Below, one piece after another: positions 21,061 to 32,640 of a DNA stretch of 64,000 bases (position 1 is the stretch's first letter; each line of letters begins with the position of its first letter). A program made the translations under genes and the position numbers. The stretch is taken from assembly GCA_015680685.1 (NCBI GenBank), contig MNCI01020931.1, positions 399,704 through 463,703 of the forward strand. Direction: 5' to 3'. Source of the stretch: Gnetum montanum (lineage: Eukaryota > Streptophyta > Gnetopsida > Gnetales > Gnetaceae). A model generated the notes under the pieces. It was not told where the DNA came from, made no database searches, and saw only the letters and a list, made by a program, of their open reading frames with translations.

Positions 21061-22316
21061 GAAGACAACTGCAGAGGTGATTGAACCCTAAGTTGAAGCA
21101 AGTAGTTAAGGAAGAAATCAAACAACTTCTCAAGGCTAGGTTCATATACCCCATTGTTGATAGAGAATGGGTTAGCCCCTTAGTTATTGTGCCTAAAAAG
21201 GGAGGCAAATGGAGGGTGTGCATAGATTTTAGGCTACTAAATATGGCAATATTTAAAGATCACTTTCCATTACCATTTGTCGACCAAGTCTTAGACACCA
21301 TCACAGGGCATTTCTATTATAGTTTTCTGGATGCATATAGCGAATATAACCAAATACAAATAGCCCCAAAAGACCAAGCCAAGACTATGTTCACCAATCC
21401 TTAGGGAATGTTCGCATACAAATAGATGTCGTTTGGCTTGTGCAATGCCCCTGCAACATTTCAATGACTAGTTCTAAGCATATTCCAACAGTAGATAGGG
21501 AATGGCATGGAGGTCTTTATGTACGACTTCTCCGCTTATGGAGCAAACTTTGATCAAGCCTTGGACAAGTTGGAGCAAGTGTTAAAAAGATGTGTAGAAA
21601 CCAATTTGAGGCTCAACTGGTAGAAAAGCCATTTGATGGTCCAAGAAGGTGTAGTACTAGGGCACAAAATCTCACACATAGGGATAGAGGTAGACCCCGA
21701 GAAAACCAAAATTATCTAAGGAATTACCTGTCAACCGGAAATTATCAAGGATATTTGATCATTCCTTGGGCATACTGGCTACTATAGGAGATTTATTAAG
21801 AAATTTTCAAAGGTTTCCAAACCATTGGTGGAATTAATGAAAAAGGACGTACCTTTTGAGTGGACTAGGGAATGCGAATTAGCTTTTCAAACTTTAAAAC
21901 AGAAGCTAGTAGAAACACCCATTCTACAAGCTCCTAACTGGTCCAAACCATTCCATATCATGACTGATGCATCCAACTATGCTTTAGGAGCTGTACTTAC
22001 ACAGTTAGATTACTAGAAGCATCCTTATTACATCCACTATTCAAGTAGAAGTATCATTGGTACACAACTTAACTACACTACCACAGAGAAAGAATTAATT
22101 GTTGTAGTGTTTGCACTAGAAAAGTTTAGACACTATGTATTGGGATATAAAGTATATATACATACAGATCATAGTGCAATTCAGTTCCTCATGAATAAGC
22201 CAATGGTAAGCCCTCATATCATACAATGGCTTGTAATCTTACAAGAGTTCAATTTAATGATGATCGATTGCAAGGGCACCGAGAATGTAGTTGCTGATTA
22301 TTTATCTCGGTTGTGA
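21061..22316 (+). pseudogene. Element B reverse transcriptase and RNase H
   Basis: These domains would copy the element RNA into DNA and remove the RNA strand. RT block: LKQVVKEEIKQLLKARFIYP, VSPLVIVPKKGGKWRVCIDF, LPFVDQVLDTI, YSFLDAYSEYNQI (first catalytic Asp), MSFGLCNAPATF. The FMDDF motif reads VFMYDFSAYG, so one catalytic Asp is Tyr. RNase H: FHIMTDASNYALGAVLTQ, TTTEKELIVVVFALEKF, YIHTDHSAIQFLMNKP and ENVVADYLSRL. At least four in-frame stops break it. Confidence 0.93.
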
Positions 22317-22499
22317 TGGGATAACAAAGAGAATGAGTATCTAATTTTTGATCAATTCCTTGATGAATTCCTCTTTGCTAGTGTAGTGAATAATCAATCA
22401 CCCATGGAGAAAAACTGGTATAGTAGCATTCTTACCTATCTTCTCACCCAACAAACACCATAAGAGTTAAACCTTAGGAAGAAACAACAGTTTCTTCAC

Positions 22500-23750
22500 T
22501 GAGCCAAGTACTTTATGGAGATTAATGGGAAACTTTACAAAGTATGTCCTAATGGCTTGGTTCGATGGTGTATTCTCAATATAGATCAACTGCGAGTTCT
22601 GCAAGACGCTCATGAGGGTCCTTGTGGGGGTCATTATGCTAGGAGATGAACAACCATCAAGATCTTGCTTATAGGATATTATTGGCCTACATTGTTTTGG
22701 GATGCCCATCAATTTGTCCAATCTTGTGAGCACTATCAATTTGATGGGGGAATGATTGCTAGAATGGAGGGTCTGCAACAATGGATCCAACCATTAGAAC
22801 CCTTTGACACTTGGGGAATTGATTTTATGAGCCGATTACACCAATGTCCAATGGAAAAGCTTATATTAATGTTGTCATTGATTACATAACAAAGCTATTG
22901 TTAAAGATTGTACATCATCTACAGTTGCACGATTTGTTCAGCAATAAATCATAAACAAGTTTGGTATGCCATGTGCACTTATTTCAGACAATGGTACACA
23001 CTTCACAAGTGCAACTTTTCAGAAATTAATGCAACGCTTAGGGGTTGAACATAAATTGACTACACCATACCACCCCCAAGCGAATGGTCAAGCAGAAGTC
23101 ACCAACAGGGATATTATGAAGATATTGACAAGAACCATTAGCAAATTTAGGCTAGATTGGAGCAGTAAACTGAACAATGCTCTTTAGGCATACTGCTCCA
23201 CATGGAAACTCCCTATAGGCTACTCTCCCTATGAGTTAGTGTATGGTAAATTACCAATGCTTCCCATTCAAACTGAGCCTCATACACTATTCATGACATG
23301 TGACCTCAACCTTGACCTTGATCTAGCATAGAAAAAATGGTTAGTAACCCTTAACTTGCTAGATTAAAGCTTACTAGCTGCCCTATCATCTAACAAGTTG
23401 CACAAGGTATTCAATAAACAATGTCATGACCTAAGGATTAGGAAAGTTAAATATCAACCAGGAGATAAGTTTCTCTACTGGAATCCCACACATGTGCTAC
23501 AATGTACTAAATTTCAAACACTTTGAGAAGGACCTTATATTATTTATGCAACTTTTCCTTCAAGGGTCATGAAAATATACAAACCTGAGAGCCCAGATAA
23601 GAAACTTTTGGTTAACGTGCAACAAACCAAACATTTTCAAAAGCTTAGGATAGCTAGTACATATGCTACCTCTATTGATGGACAATCCTTCTCACTATTT
23701 CAGATCTCCTTCTTCCAACATAGTCTTGGGGGAGATGGCCACCTATGCTA
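22500..23750 (+). pseudogene. Element B integrase
   Basis: N-terminal HHCC region: LRVLQDAHEGPCGGHYARR and QSCEHYQF, where the last Cys is Tyr. Core: WGIDFMS (first Asp), CALISDNGTHFTSATF (second Asp), YHPQANGQAEVTN (catalytic Glu). Then SPYELVYGKLPMLPIQ and the C-terminal part RKVKYQPGDKFLYWNP, EGPYIIY. Pol ends near 23740 at the sequence GGGGGAGATGGCC, which is conserved in A and C. A frameshift lies near 22880. Confidence 0.92.
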
Positions 23751-25781
23751 ACCATTCTAGGCCTTCAGTTCTTTTTTTTTTTTTTGAATTTTTTTACATG
23801 TTTTTGTTTCACACATTTTTTTTTTGCACATTTTTCCAACTTTTCTTATTTTTGTTTTACACCATCATTCATATTTTTACTATTTTTTTGTTTGCTTGAT
23901 TTACTTTTATTCATCATCTAATAAGTGCTTAGGATGGTGGATTGAATTATATCATATTGATTGCTAATGTTTGATTTTTACCTTTGAATTATGATGTTGA
24001 TATTAAGGTATGGTTCTTTTGGTAAAATAGGCAATGAGTCCACGTTGTCCACTCATCCATACAACTCTATGGTCTCCTTTGGCTTGGAACTGTATAGTTC
24101 CTTTTTTCTAAGTAAAATTTTAATGAATTGGTGGTTGGGTACTTTTCAAACCAAGGAAAGACTCAAAGGATTAAAAGGGTGTGACTTCAAGGGGATTCGA
24201 TGCATTTGTGCTGGCAATCTCTTGGGTGATTGGATGCTTTTTCTTAGGTTTTCTGCCATTTTGACATTGTTCAAAAATCGGGAAGCTGAGTGAATAAAAG
24301 TAAGTCTTTGCATGGTGTGGTTCTCATGCATAAACATTAAAAAAAAAAGAGAAAAGAAAAGAGAAAAATGAGAATTCAAAGCACACCCCTTGGACAAAAT
24401 AAATGCAAAAAAAAAAATGCATGGGTCTTTGCATGGTGTGGTTCCCATTCAAAAAAAAAACAACAACAACATGGAAATTCAAAGCACATCCCTTAGACCA
24501 AGTAAAAGGGCTACAATCATTGGTTATGAAACTGGAAAGACATGTTACCCATGCCTAAAGGTTTCCTCTAACTAAGGCCCTTTCTCGCTTCCTACTTCTC
24601 CATCTCGCTCTCTTTGGAATGGTGGTAACTTTTTGTGGAAGCATTCTTGTTACTTTAGGTGGATGGATTGGTCAAGTGTATTGATGCGAGGTCATTGGAT
24701 GTGGTTTGTTTGAGTTTGGATTTGGGATGAGTTCTACTTAGTTACATTAACCATAAAGTACACAAGGGGCTTTACACAACCTTATTCTTGGGATTCTATT
24801 CCATTCTCTCCTCTCCATATTTCTTTCCATTTTCCACCTCATTTCCGGTTTTATCATTAGTCTGTTCTAGGTTGATGCATTGTTTTTCTTTGGTGAATTC
24901 TTGTGGGTAATTTTTTAACACTTGCTTCCAAATGACATTCCTAGAGCCTACAGACTCTTTTGTTTGTGGGTTAATCAAGGCATAAAAGGCATGAGCCTAC
25001 TTTGGGGAGGACCCACTAGCATTTTTTTTGGTGCAATTGTTAACTTCTTTCCCTTAAACATTTCCTACAATCAATCATTTCTTATTTCATTCCCATCCAT
25101 GACATCCATTTTATTAGCATTGCTGTTAATATTTTTCATCTTTCTTGTTCCTCATGTTTTTCTATCTTATAGCTACCGGAGGTTCACTCTTAGTCGTGGG
25201 GACCTTGGCACAATTTTTTCAATTTTTTCCATTTTACTAATTGCCTAACCCCTACACCTTGGGTAGTTGCCAGTGATAAATCTTCAAACCAATTTTTGCC
25301 ATAACCACAACTTAGCCAATGTGCTTCATATCGAGGTAAGGTATCAACTACATTGTGGATTATCTATCCTTGCTCATTTGTGACTGTGTTGTGTGTGTAG
25401 ATGGTGATCATACAAACAATGGACTAGGCTTGGAGGAAGCACTTAGGATGGACCAAAACTAGAGCATTTATGAAAGGAGCAAGTTTGGTGGCATGGCTAT
25501 GGATAAACAATGGAAGGTGAAATCTCGACATTGGCAGCAACATGCTCCATCTTCTTTTTCTCTTCAAGCTACCAAATAAAGGCTAAGATGTCATTTATGT
25601 ACAAGTGTTCACCACAATGGTCATGAACACTAATGTTGTAATATGCTTATTGATTCGTTCACTGGGCACGTTGAGTTTGTTATCCCATTCCACCATCAGT
25701 TGTCAATTAGTCAATAACCCCATACCTTCCCAATATTTTGTAAGAAACTTGAGGATGAGTTTTCATTCAGTCATGGGGGTA
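23751..25781 (+). other. Element B 3' noncoding region, ORF-X remnant start and polypurine tract
   Basis: A T-rich tract (23770-23900) follows pol. Then come blocks shared with element A and partly with C, among them CATGGTGTGGTT and GGCATGAGCCTACTTTGGGG. At 25401 an ATGG follows TGTGTTGTGTGTGTAG, equivalent to the ORF-X start of C, but only about 200 bases of it are followed by the terminal block (AATAACCCCATACCTTCCCA) shared with C at 40330. ORF-X has therefore been lost. The polypurine tract ATGGGGGTA (25773-25781) abuts the 3' LTR. Confidence 0.75.
24303..24512 (+). repeat. Two tandem copies of a ~120-bp block in element B 3' region
   Basis: GTCTTTGCATGGTGTGGTTC... through AATTCAAAGCACA...CCCTTxGAC occurs twice, with different A-rich fillers between. 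Element A has one copy of the block. Confidence 0.7.
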
Positions 25782-26754
25782 TGATGAAGTAGTTACTTTA
25801 ATTATTAGAGCAGTTATTATTGGAGCAATTACTCTAATAATTAGAGTGGTTATTATTGGAGTGATTACTCTAATTGTTAGAGCAGTTATTATTGAAGTGG
25901 TTACTCTAATAATTAGAGTGGTTATTATTGGAGCTCTTACTTTAATTATTAGAGTGGTTATTATTGGAGTAGTTATTCTAATTATTAGAGTAGTTGCTCC
26001 CAAGTTTATAAATACAGTGCCCAGGCGCACAATTGGAAAGAAGTCTGGTAGCAGTCAAGTAGCGAAACTCTTGTAGTTAGAGTATTTTCCAAGTGCCTGT
26101 AGCAGGAGGTCGAAGTATAGACGTATCTTTATTTGAGCATTATGTACCTAAGCACACCTTGTGTATGGCAATAAAGACGAGCTCTTCGATTCATCCTTGC
26201 AGCACTTGAGATTTTTTTCTTATGATTTCTTTTACTTTATTTTCTTATGCATTTATTTTATTTTATGCACTTTACATTTCTATTATTAGCATAACAATTC
26301 ATTTTGATCAATTTAGCAAATTGTTAAATTACACTTAGTATGATCACTTTGAGCATGCGTGTAACACTTGGTAACCTAGTAACGATTAGCGTTTGGTAAT
26401 CCCAGTAGTGTTGCACTAGTTTAGAATGTGTACGGCAAGTGAGAATGGATACTAGTGTTAGGATTAGTTAAAGCCTAGTTAATCAGTAGTTAAGTTAAGT
26501 TAGTCACTTAGTTATCTCTCTCCTCCCTTATTAGTAGCAGGACATAAAAACATAAAAGCTATAAAAATCATATGCCACATGCTTACTTAACCATACAATC
26601 GTGACATACAGGTAAGCTTAGAAAGATAACGATCAACCAAATCGTCCTTGTTCCACAAAGGCACATAGGCATTTAGTCCTTGGAATTCAACTGGATTGTA
26701 CATGAAATGCTTGTATTCGTATGGTTGAGCATAGGGGTACCTCGCCGCTCATCA
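25782..26754 (+). repeat. 3' LTR of element B (973 bp)
   Basis: Begins TGATGAAGTAGTTACTT and ends CCTCGCCGCTCATCA. Array at 25784-25995 (about six 36-bp units), TATA box at 26004-26014, AATAAA at 26169. Its last 404 bp (from 26351) are copied again at 27991-28394 by the tandem duplication. Confidence 0.94.
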
Positions 26755-26759
26755 CTAAG
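26755..26759. repeat. Target site duplication CTAAG, right copy (element B)
   Basis: Identical to 16347-16351. A further copy at 28395-28399 comes from the tandem duplication. Confidence 0.9.
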
Positions 26760-27395
26760 CATGGCAGTGTGTGCAATAATAAAGACAAGCTTTCTAATAA
26801 ACCTTGCAGCACTTTGGATAGATTAGCTATTTTATTCATGCATTTGTTGTTTTCAATTATTTATTAAATGCTTTTCAATTAGTTATTAAATAATTTTTAA
26901 TTATTACATTAATGAGACAATTAAGCAAGATAGATTACACAGATAAGTACGATCGCTTTGAGCGTAACATGTATTCACTTGGTAATCCCAGTAGCGTTAT
27001 TACTTAGTACATCTAGTAGCATAGCACTTGGTCACCCAACAGTGGATATGTGGGTTTAGGACATGCAAAAAAAGTGGGAATAGATACTTATGTTAGGATT
27101 AATTAAATATTAGTAAATTAGTTAATTTAGATTAATTAATCAAATTACTTTTATCTCATTTAAGCACCAAGTTATAAAACCCAAAATGATAAAAATTGGA
27201 TGCCTCAGTTACACTTAACCATACCAACGAATGTCAAAACTGTAATTGGAAAGACAATGATTAACCTTAAGGTTAGATTCACTTCCTAAAGGGCTAGTGT
27301 AATAGAAACAATAAAGTCCATGGAATTCAACTAGATCGTGCATGAACGCTTTGTGATTTGTATGGTTGGGCATAGGGGTACCTCGTTGCTCATCA
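26760..27395 (+). repeat. Element C 5' LTR, second piece (R-U5)
   Basis: Continues the LTR broken at 16351 and ends CCTCGTTGCTCATCA. Joined pieces total 928 bp, equal to the 3' LTR. Contains an AATAAA near the start and the TTGGTAATCCCAGTAGCG repeat motif. Confidence 0.92.
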
Positions 27396-27396
27396 T

Positions 27397-27414
27397 TGGT
27401 GTTGTTGCCAAGGA
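27397..27414 (+). promoter_or_regulatory. Primer-binding site of element C (first copy)
   Basis: TGGTGTTGTTGCCAAGGA lies one base after the LTR, a decayed tRNA-Asp-type site. The second copy is at 29037-29054 (TGGTGTCATTACCAAGGA). Confidence 0.75.
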
Positions 27415-27551
27415 CTTTTGATTGTGGAATGTGCACTATTTAGGTCTAAGTGAATATCATTAATATTGTTGTATGAACTTAAAGGCCCATATCATTCCCA
27501 CTATACATAAAATTATTAAAGAACATTGATAGTTTCATCTTGTTTTGCAAA

Positions 27552-27990
27552 ATGTCTTCTTCTTTTTGCAAGCCTGAAGATACTAAACCACCGATCTCAT
27601 AAGAATGCAAGGTGATATACACTCATCTAGATGAGTTTGTGCCAAATTTCACCTTCATCCTACATCAGGATGAACATATGTGATGATGTGATATGGAGGG
27701 CAATGTCGTCTTGCCCCCCAATAGATCTTTCCTAGAATGCTATTTAAAATCCTTAAGAAGTTGGGCATAGAAAATCTTTACGAAGAGTACATTATGGATG
27801 GATACGACACTCAGAACTACTATTCCACTAAAATGCAATGTAAGCAAGATAAGCATCAGGAGAAACTCCATGAAGCTACAAAGGGAAAACATTACACTAA
27901 CCCCTTATTCCTACTAGATCAAGAGGACAATGAGGATCCTCCTTGGAAGGTTCTCAACGTAAAGATTCTTCACCCCCTGCTACTGATGAT
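27552..27990 (+). pseudogene. Element C Gag N-terminus, first (truncated) copy
   Basis: Starts MSSSFCKPED and includes VIYTHLDEFVPNFTFILHQD and DMEGNVVLPPNRS. Ends abruptly at the duplication junction at 27990, where element B LTR sequence resumes. Contains stops. The open frame 27737-28039 reads across this artificial junction. Confidence 0.82.
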
Positions 27991-29630
27991 GAGCATGCGT
28001 GTAACACTTGGTAACCTAGTAACGATTAGCGTTTGGTAATCCCAGTAGTGTTGCACTAGTTTAGGATGTGTATGACAAGTGAAAATGGATACTGGTGTTA
28101 GGATTAGTTAAAGCCTAGTTAATCAGTAGTTAAGTTAAATTAGTTACTTAGTTATATCTCTCCTCCATTATTAGCAGCAGGACATAAAAACATAAAAGCT
28201 ATAAAAATCATATGCCTCAAGCTTACTTAACCATACAATTGTGGCATACAAGTAAGCTTGGGAATATAACGATCAACCAAATTGCCCTTGTTCCACAAAG
28301 GCACATAGGCATTTATTCCTTGGAATTCAATCGGATTGTGCATGAAATGCTTGTATTCGTATGGTTAAGCATAGGGGTACCTCGTCGCTCATCACTAAGC
28401 ATGGCAGTGTATGTAGTAATAAAGACAAGCTTTCTGATAAACCTTGTAGCACTTTGGATAGATTAGCTATTTTATTCATGAATTTGTTTTTTTCAATTAT
28501 TTATTAAATGCTTTTCAATTAGTTATTAAATAGTTTTTAATTATTACATTAATGAGATAATTAAGCAAGACGGATTACACAGATAAGTACAACCGCTTTG
28601 AGTGTAACATGTATTCACTTGGTAATCCCAGTAGCGTTATTACTTAGTACGTCCAGTAGCATAGCGCTTGGTCACCCAGCACCAGATATGTGGGTTTAGG
28701 ACATGCACAAAAAGTAGGAATGGATACTTATGTTAGGATTAATTAAATATTAGTAAATTAGTTAATATATATTATTTAATCAAATTACTTATATCTCATT
28801 TAAGCACCAAGTTATAAAACCCAAAATGATAAAAAGTGGATGCCTCAGTTACACTTAACCATACCAATGAACGTCAAAACTATAATTGGGAAGACAATGA
28901 TTAACCTTAAGGTTAGATTCACTTCCTAAAGGGCTAGTGCAATAGAAACAATAAAGTCCATGGAATTCGACTGGATCGTGCATGAACGCTTTGTGATTTG
29001 TATGGTTGGGCATAGGGGTACCTCATTGCTCATCATTGGTGTCATTACCAAGGACTTTTGATTGTGGAACATGCACTATTTAGGTCTAAGTGAATATCAT
29101 TAATATTGTTGTATGAACCTAAAGGCCCATATCATTCCCACTATATATAAAATTATTAAAGCACACTGATAGTTTCATCTTGTTTTGCAAAATGTCTTCT
29201 TCTTTTTGCAAGCCTGAAGCTACTAAACCATAGATCCCATAAGAATGCAAGGTGATATACACTCATCTAGATGAGTTTGTGCCAAATTTCACCTTCATCC
29301 TACATCAAGATGAACAAATGTGATGGTGTGATATGGAGGGCAATGTTGTCTTGCCCCCCAATAGATCTTTCCTAGAATGCTATTTAAAATCCTTAAGAAG
29401 TTAGGCATAGAAGATCTTTACGAAGAGTACATTATAGATGGATACGACACTCAGAACTACTATTCCACTAAAATGCAGTGTAAGCAAGATAAACATTAGG
29501 AGAAACTCCATGAAGCTACAAAGGGAAAACATTACACTAACCCATTATTCCTACTAGATCAAGAGGACAATGAGGATCCTCCTTGGAAGGTTCTCAACAT
29601 AAAGATTCTCCACCCCCTGCTACTGATGGT
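27991..29630 (+). repeat. 1640-bp tandem duplication, second copy
   Basis: Same length and order as 26351-27990, with point differences throughout: by eye about ten in the first 190 aligned bases, and fewer further in. The differences argue against a simple assembly stutter. Includes the B LTR tail (27991-28394), target site, C LTR piece (28400-29035) and gag start. Confidence 0.95.
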
Positions 29631-30080
29631 GAGGGTGTAAACCTAACCCTGTGATCGACTATTCATAAACCAAGGTTAGGAAAGAGTGATAGCCAAGGTA
29701 GGGACTCAAGTAAACATCACAACAACAACAACAAAGGATCTAAGGATGGTGATCATAATAAGTGTAAGAGTGGTGGCAAACACCGTAGTGGTGGTGGCAA
29801 TCCACCTTTCTCATCCTCTTCATCTGATTCCCAACATTCCTCTTCATTTGACGGTTCTCATGGAAGTCATCGTCGAAATAACTGTGATGAAGGTGATCAA
29901 TAAAATAACAATGACTATGAAGGCCATCAAAATCAAAGGGGTGTTTAAAACCATCATTGATGTCATCAATGCAACAATGATGATGAACCTTTATTGGCAA
30001 CTTGCAGTATGCTCAACATTATGGAGGTAGTGAAAATCCTGACTAGGCATATGAATGATAATCGAATCAAGCACCTAGAT
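29192..30080 (+). pseudogene. Element C Gag N-terminus, second copy, and Asn/Ser/His-rich linker
   Basis: MSSSFCKPEA is followed by the conserved VIYTHLDEFVPNFTFILHQD and DMEGNVVLPPNRS blocks, with stops. The linker (29640-30040) is rich in Asn, Ser, Gly and His (GSKDGDHNKCKSGG, SSSSSDSQHSSS), as in the other elements. The minus-strand His/Asp-rich open frame at 29740-30000 is a shadow of it. This copy is continuous with the rest of gag. Confidence 0.8.
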
Positions 30081-31450
30081 ATGAACAATATCCCAAGATT
30101 TTAGAGGGTATACAATTCTGATCTGTAGACACATTTATAAGCTTTTCAAAACATCTATGCCTTACAAAACATAGAGAATGAGTGGCAAAAAATCAAGATT
30201 TTCCCAAGGATGCTCATTAAGGAAATTAAAAGTTGGTACTAGTCCTTAGAGCCAAAATCTATTTGAAGATGGAGTACCATGTTAGAAGTGTTTAATGAAA
30301 AATATCAAACATACTCTAGAGTGTCTAATCTAAGAAGGCAAATCCAAGGCTGGAAACAAGGAGCACACAAACCCTTGGATGTTGCCATGGGTTGATACTA
30401 TCCACTCCTACACCAATGCCCTAGCCATGGTTACTATGAAAGGGAACAACTTCACCACATCATAAATTGGCTCAAAGTAGAAAAAAGAAGAACCCTTGGG
30501 GTATATGCCCAAGGAAGATTGTCTAAAATGAGAGCTCATTAGATCCAAATGTTAATTGAGTAGGTAGCAAAAGAAGAAGGTGAGCTACGAAAGAAGGAAA
30601 GTGCTGAAGAATATAACATGGATCCTTCCATTAGAAAATAATATGTTTGATTTTATGATGAGGAGGAGTCACCACTTGATGAAGTGAGGAACAGAAAAGC
30701 CTTTCCCATCAAAAAATCTATTTCTAATATTTCAGCCAACGTTGACAAGTTATGGGACTCTTTGGATGAAAATTTTTAATTTTCTTTAAAAATTGCTGAA
30801 GAATCCAAAGAGAAAAATAGTGATCGTAATTGTAGGAGGTGAAAAAAAGCTAAACATGCCTACTAAAGAGGTAAGGGAAAAGCTACTATAGTAGAGGAAA
30901 TTGCGGAGTCTGACTTTGATGATGAAACTAAATGTGACATCTGTCAATATGAACATCCAAAAGGCTATTGCCCTATGTTGTCACACTTACAAAAGTCTAA
31001 AGTGCATGCATTGAATCCTCACCTAGCATGTAGGCAAGCTCTAAGATGATTACCTTACCCTCAAGGCAGTTCAAGATAGTTCCATTAGCAAAAACAAGCT
31101 TACTACCCAAGTGGAGCTCCTCCACAATCGTACAAACAATACCAATAGTGGTATCAACCACAATCATGGGGAATGCCACTACCAAGGTAGTAGTAGCCTT
31201 ATAAGCAACTAGATCCATATAGATACTATGTTCAACAACCCATCTCCCCTAGAAGTTCTGTGAGTCATGCATCATTCCAGCATCACTATTACCCTCCAGA
31301 GTACCACCAAATACATTCATCATCTACTTAAGAAAAAAACCCATATCTGTATCCTTATCATCCTCTACATCCCTCTACACCTACACCTCCACCTTCAACT
31401 TAGTTACCTCCTACTCCATTCATGCAAGGTAAAATTCCTTCACAGCCGTA
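30081..31450 (+). pseudogene. Element C Gag capsid domain, knuckle-like motif and Pro-rich linker
   Basis: MNNIPRF is followed by LQNIENEWQKIKIFPRMLIK, RWSTMLEVFNEKYQTYSRV and QIQGWKQGAHKPLD. The knuckle KCDICQYEHPKGYCP is near 30940-30980, followed by SHLQKSKVHALNPHLACRQA and a Pro/Gln-rich part up to 31450. Many stops (for example within 30100-30270) show long decay. Confidence 0.83.
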
Positions 31451-31769
31451 ACAATGAAATGCTACAAGGGTTGTACACTCATAACCAGTTTTTTAACCAA
31501 GTGGTCCAAATAATTAATCAAGAAAATGACCTTTCTTATAGCCTAATAGTCCTCTCCAACCCTCAATATCTACTCCAACTGATAACCTTGCATCTCCAGC
31601 ATCTTCATTCTCTGCATCAAATACCTTCGAGTGCTCTTCAATCCAAGTGTCACCTAGGATCCACACTATAATGTTAACCCATGTTGTTTCTAATTGGATT
31701 AAGGCTGATAATATTCCTACAAAAAGATCTAACCTAGGAAGTCCACCCATCTATCTATAGATTGTTGGA

Positions 31770-32640
31770 CAAGAGCCATGCAAAGCTCTTCTTGACTTTG
31801 GTTTTGGAGTTAACTTCATCTCCCATGATATGTACAAGGCCTAGAACCTACCATCTCTTAAGAAGAGAAATATCCATTTAGCATTAGCAGATTAGTTGAT
31901 TACTACCCCTTTAGGATTATTATAGGACATTATGATCACAATCTGTGGGTGGTCCTATCCTACTGATTTTCTAGTAATCAAGGTGGAAAATTGCAAAAGT
32001 GACTTTGCCATCATTATGGAAAGGACTTGGTTAAGCATGGTTGATGCATGAATGGGAATAAGGGACCTATCCTTAGAAATATCCAAGGAAAATGAGGTAG
32101 ACAAAATTGAGAAGAAGCGTATTCCATGCATTACATACAGTGATAATGGGTACAATTGCGTGGAAAAGATTTGGTCCATCAAGAGCACATATATTAAAGC
32201 ATGTAATCAGTGTGCACAAGAAAGTAATATTCAACGGTGTATGTACATAGCAGCCACAAAGTAGGAGGGCACCTAGTGGCTGATAGCTAATTTAGATAGT
32301 AGCACAATATGCATGTAGCCAACTAAGAGTCTAACATGTGCATATGTTGAAGGCATGGACAAAATTGAACAACTTCATTTCCAACTCTCTAATGAAAATG
32401 ATGATACCTGTTGGGGAGAGTTGGAAATTCCTAATCACTTCAAGCAAAAGCCCTTAGAACTAAAAACTTTACTAGCTGGTATGGAGTATGCATTTCTAAA
32501 GAATGGTAAACTGGTCATCATTAATGCCAAACTTTCTCCTACATAAAAAGAAAAGTTGTTGAAAGTGATGAATAAATGGTCAATAGCCTTTTCTTGATCA
32601 TATACAAAGCTAATAGGAATTGATCCAAGAATATGCTAGC
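31770..32640 (+). pseudogene. Element C protease domain and linker to RT
   Basis: The active-site segment reads ALLDFGFGVNFIS: the catalytic Asp is kept but the following Ser-Gly is changed. CGWSYPTDFLVIKV, FAIIMERTWLSM and RDLSLEISKENEVDK follow. The linker (32160-32640) includes ELKTLLAGMEYAFLKNGKLV and WSIAFS, matching element B and E counterparts. Confidence 0.82.

Larger units (their letters stand above)
16352..26754 (+). mobile_element. Element B: complete Athila-like Ty3/gypsy element nested in element C's 5' LTR
   Basis: 5' LTR 16352-17393, primer-binding site, gag, protease, RT-RNaseH, integrase, 3' noncoding region, polypurine tract and 3' LTR 25782-26754, flanked by the duplication CTAAG. 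Total 10.4 kb. It lacks most of ORF-X. Stops in every domain and substitutions in the protease and RT active sites show it is dead. Confidence 0.95.
26351..27990 (+). repeat. 1640-bp tandem duplication, first copy
   Basis: Covers the end of element B's 3' LTR, its target duplication, the second piece of element C's 5' LTR, the primer-binding site and the start of C's gag. The second copy begins at 27991 with the same bases (GAGCATGCGTGTAACACTTG) and every landmark is shifted by exactly 1640. Breakpoints share TGAG: TTTGAGCATG at the start, GGTGAGGGTG after the second copy and GATGAGCATG at the junction. Confidence 0.95.

Noticed and set aside
27737-28039. 100-residue ORF across 27990
   Set aside because: Reads through the junction of the 1640-bp duplication from gag into LTR sequence; an accidental fusion.
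26760-29035. Two separate LTR elements side by side
   Set aside because: Constant 1640-bp offset, the same internal target site copy and shared breakpoints show one tandem duplication rather than independent insertions.
29740-30000. His/Asp-rich minus-strand ORF (possible metal-binding protein)
   Set aside because: Antisense shadow of the Asn/Ser/His-rich gag linker of element C.
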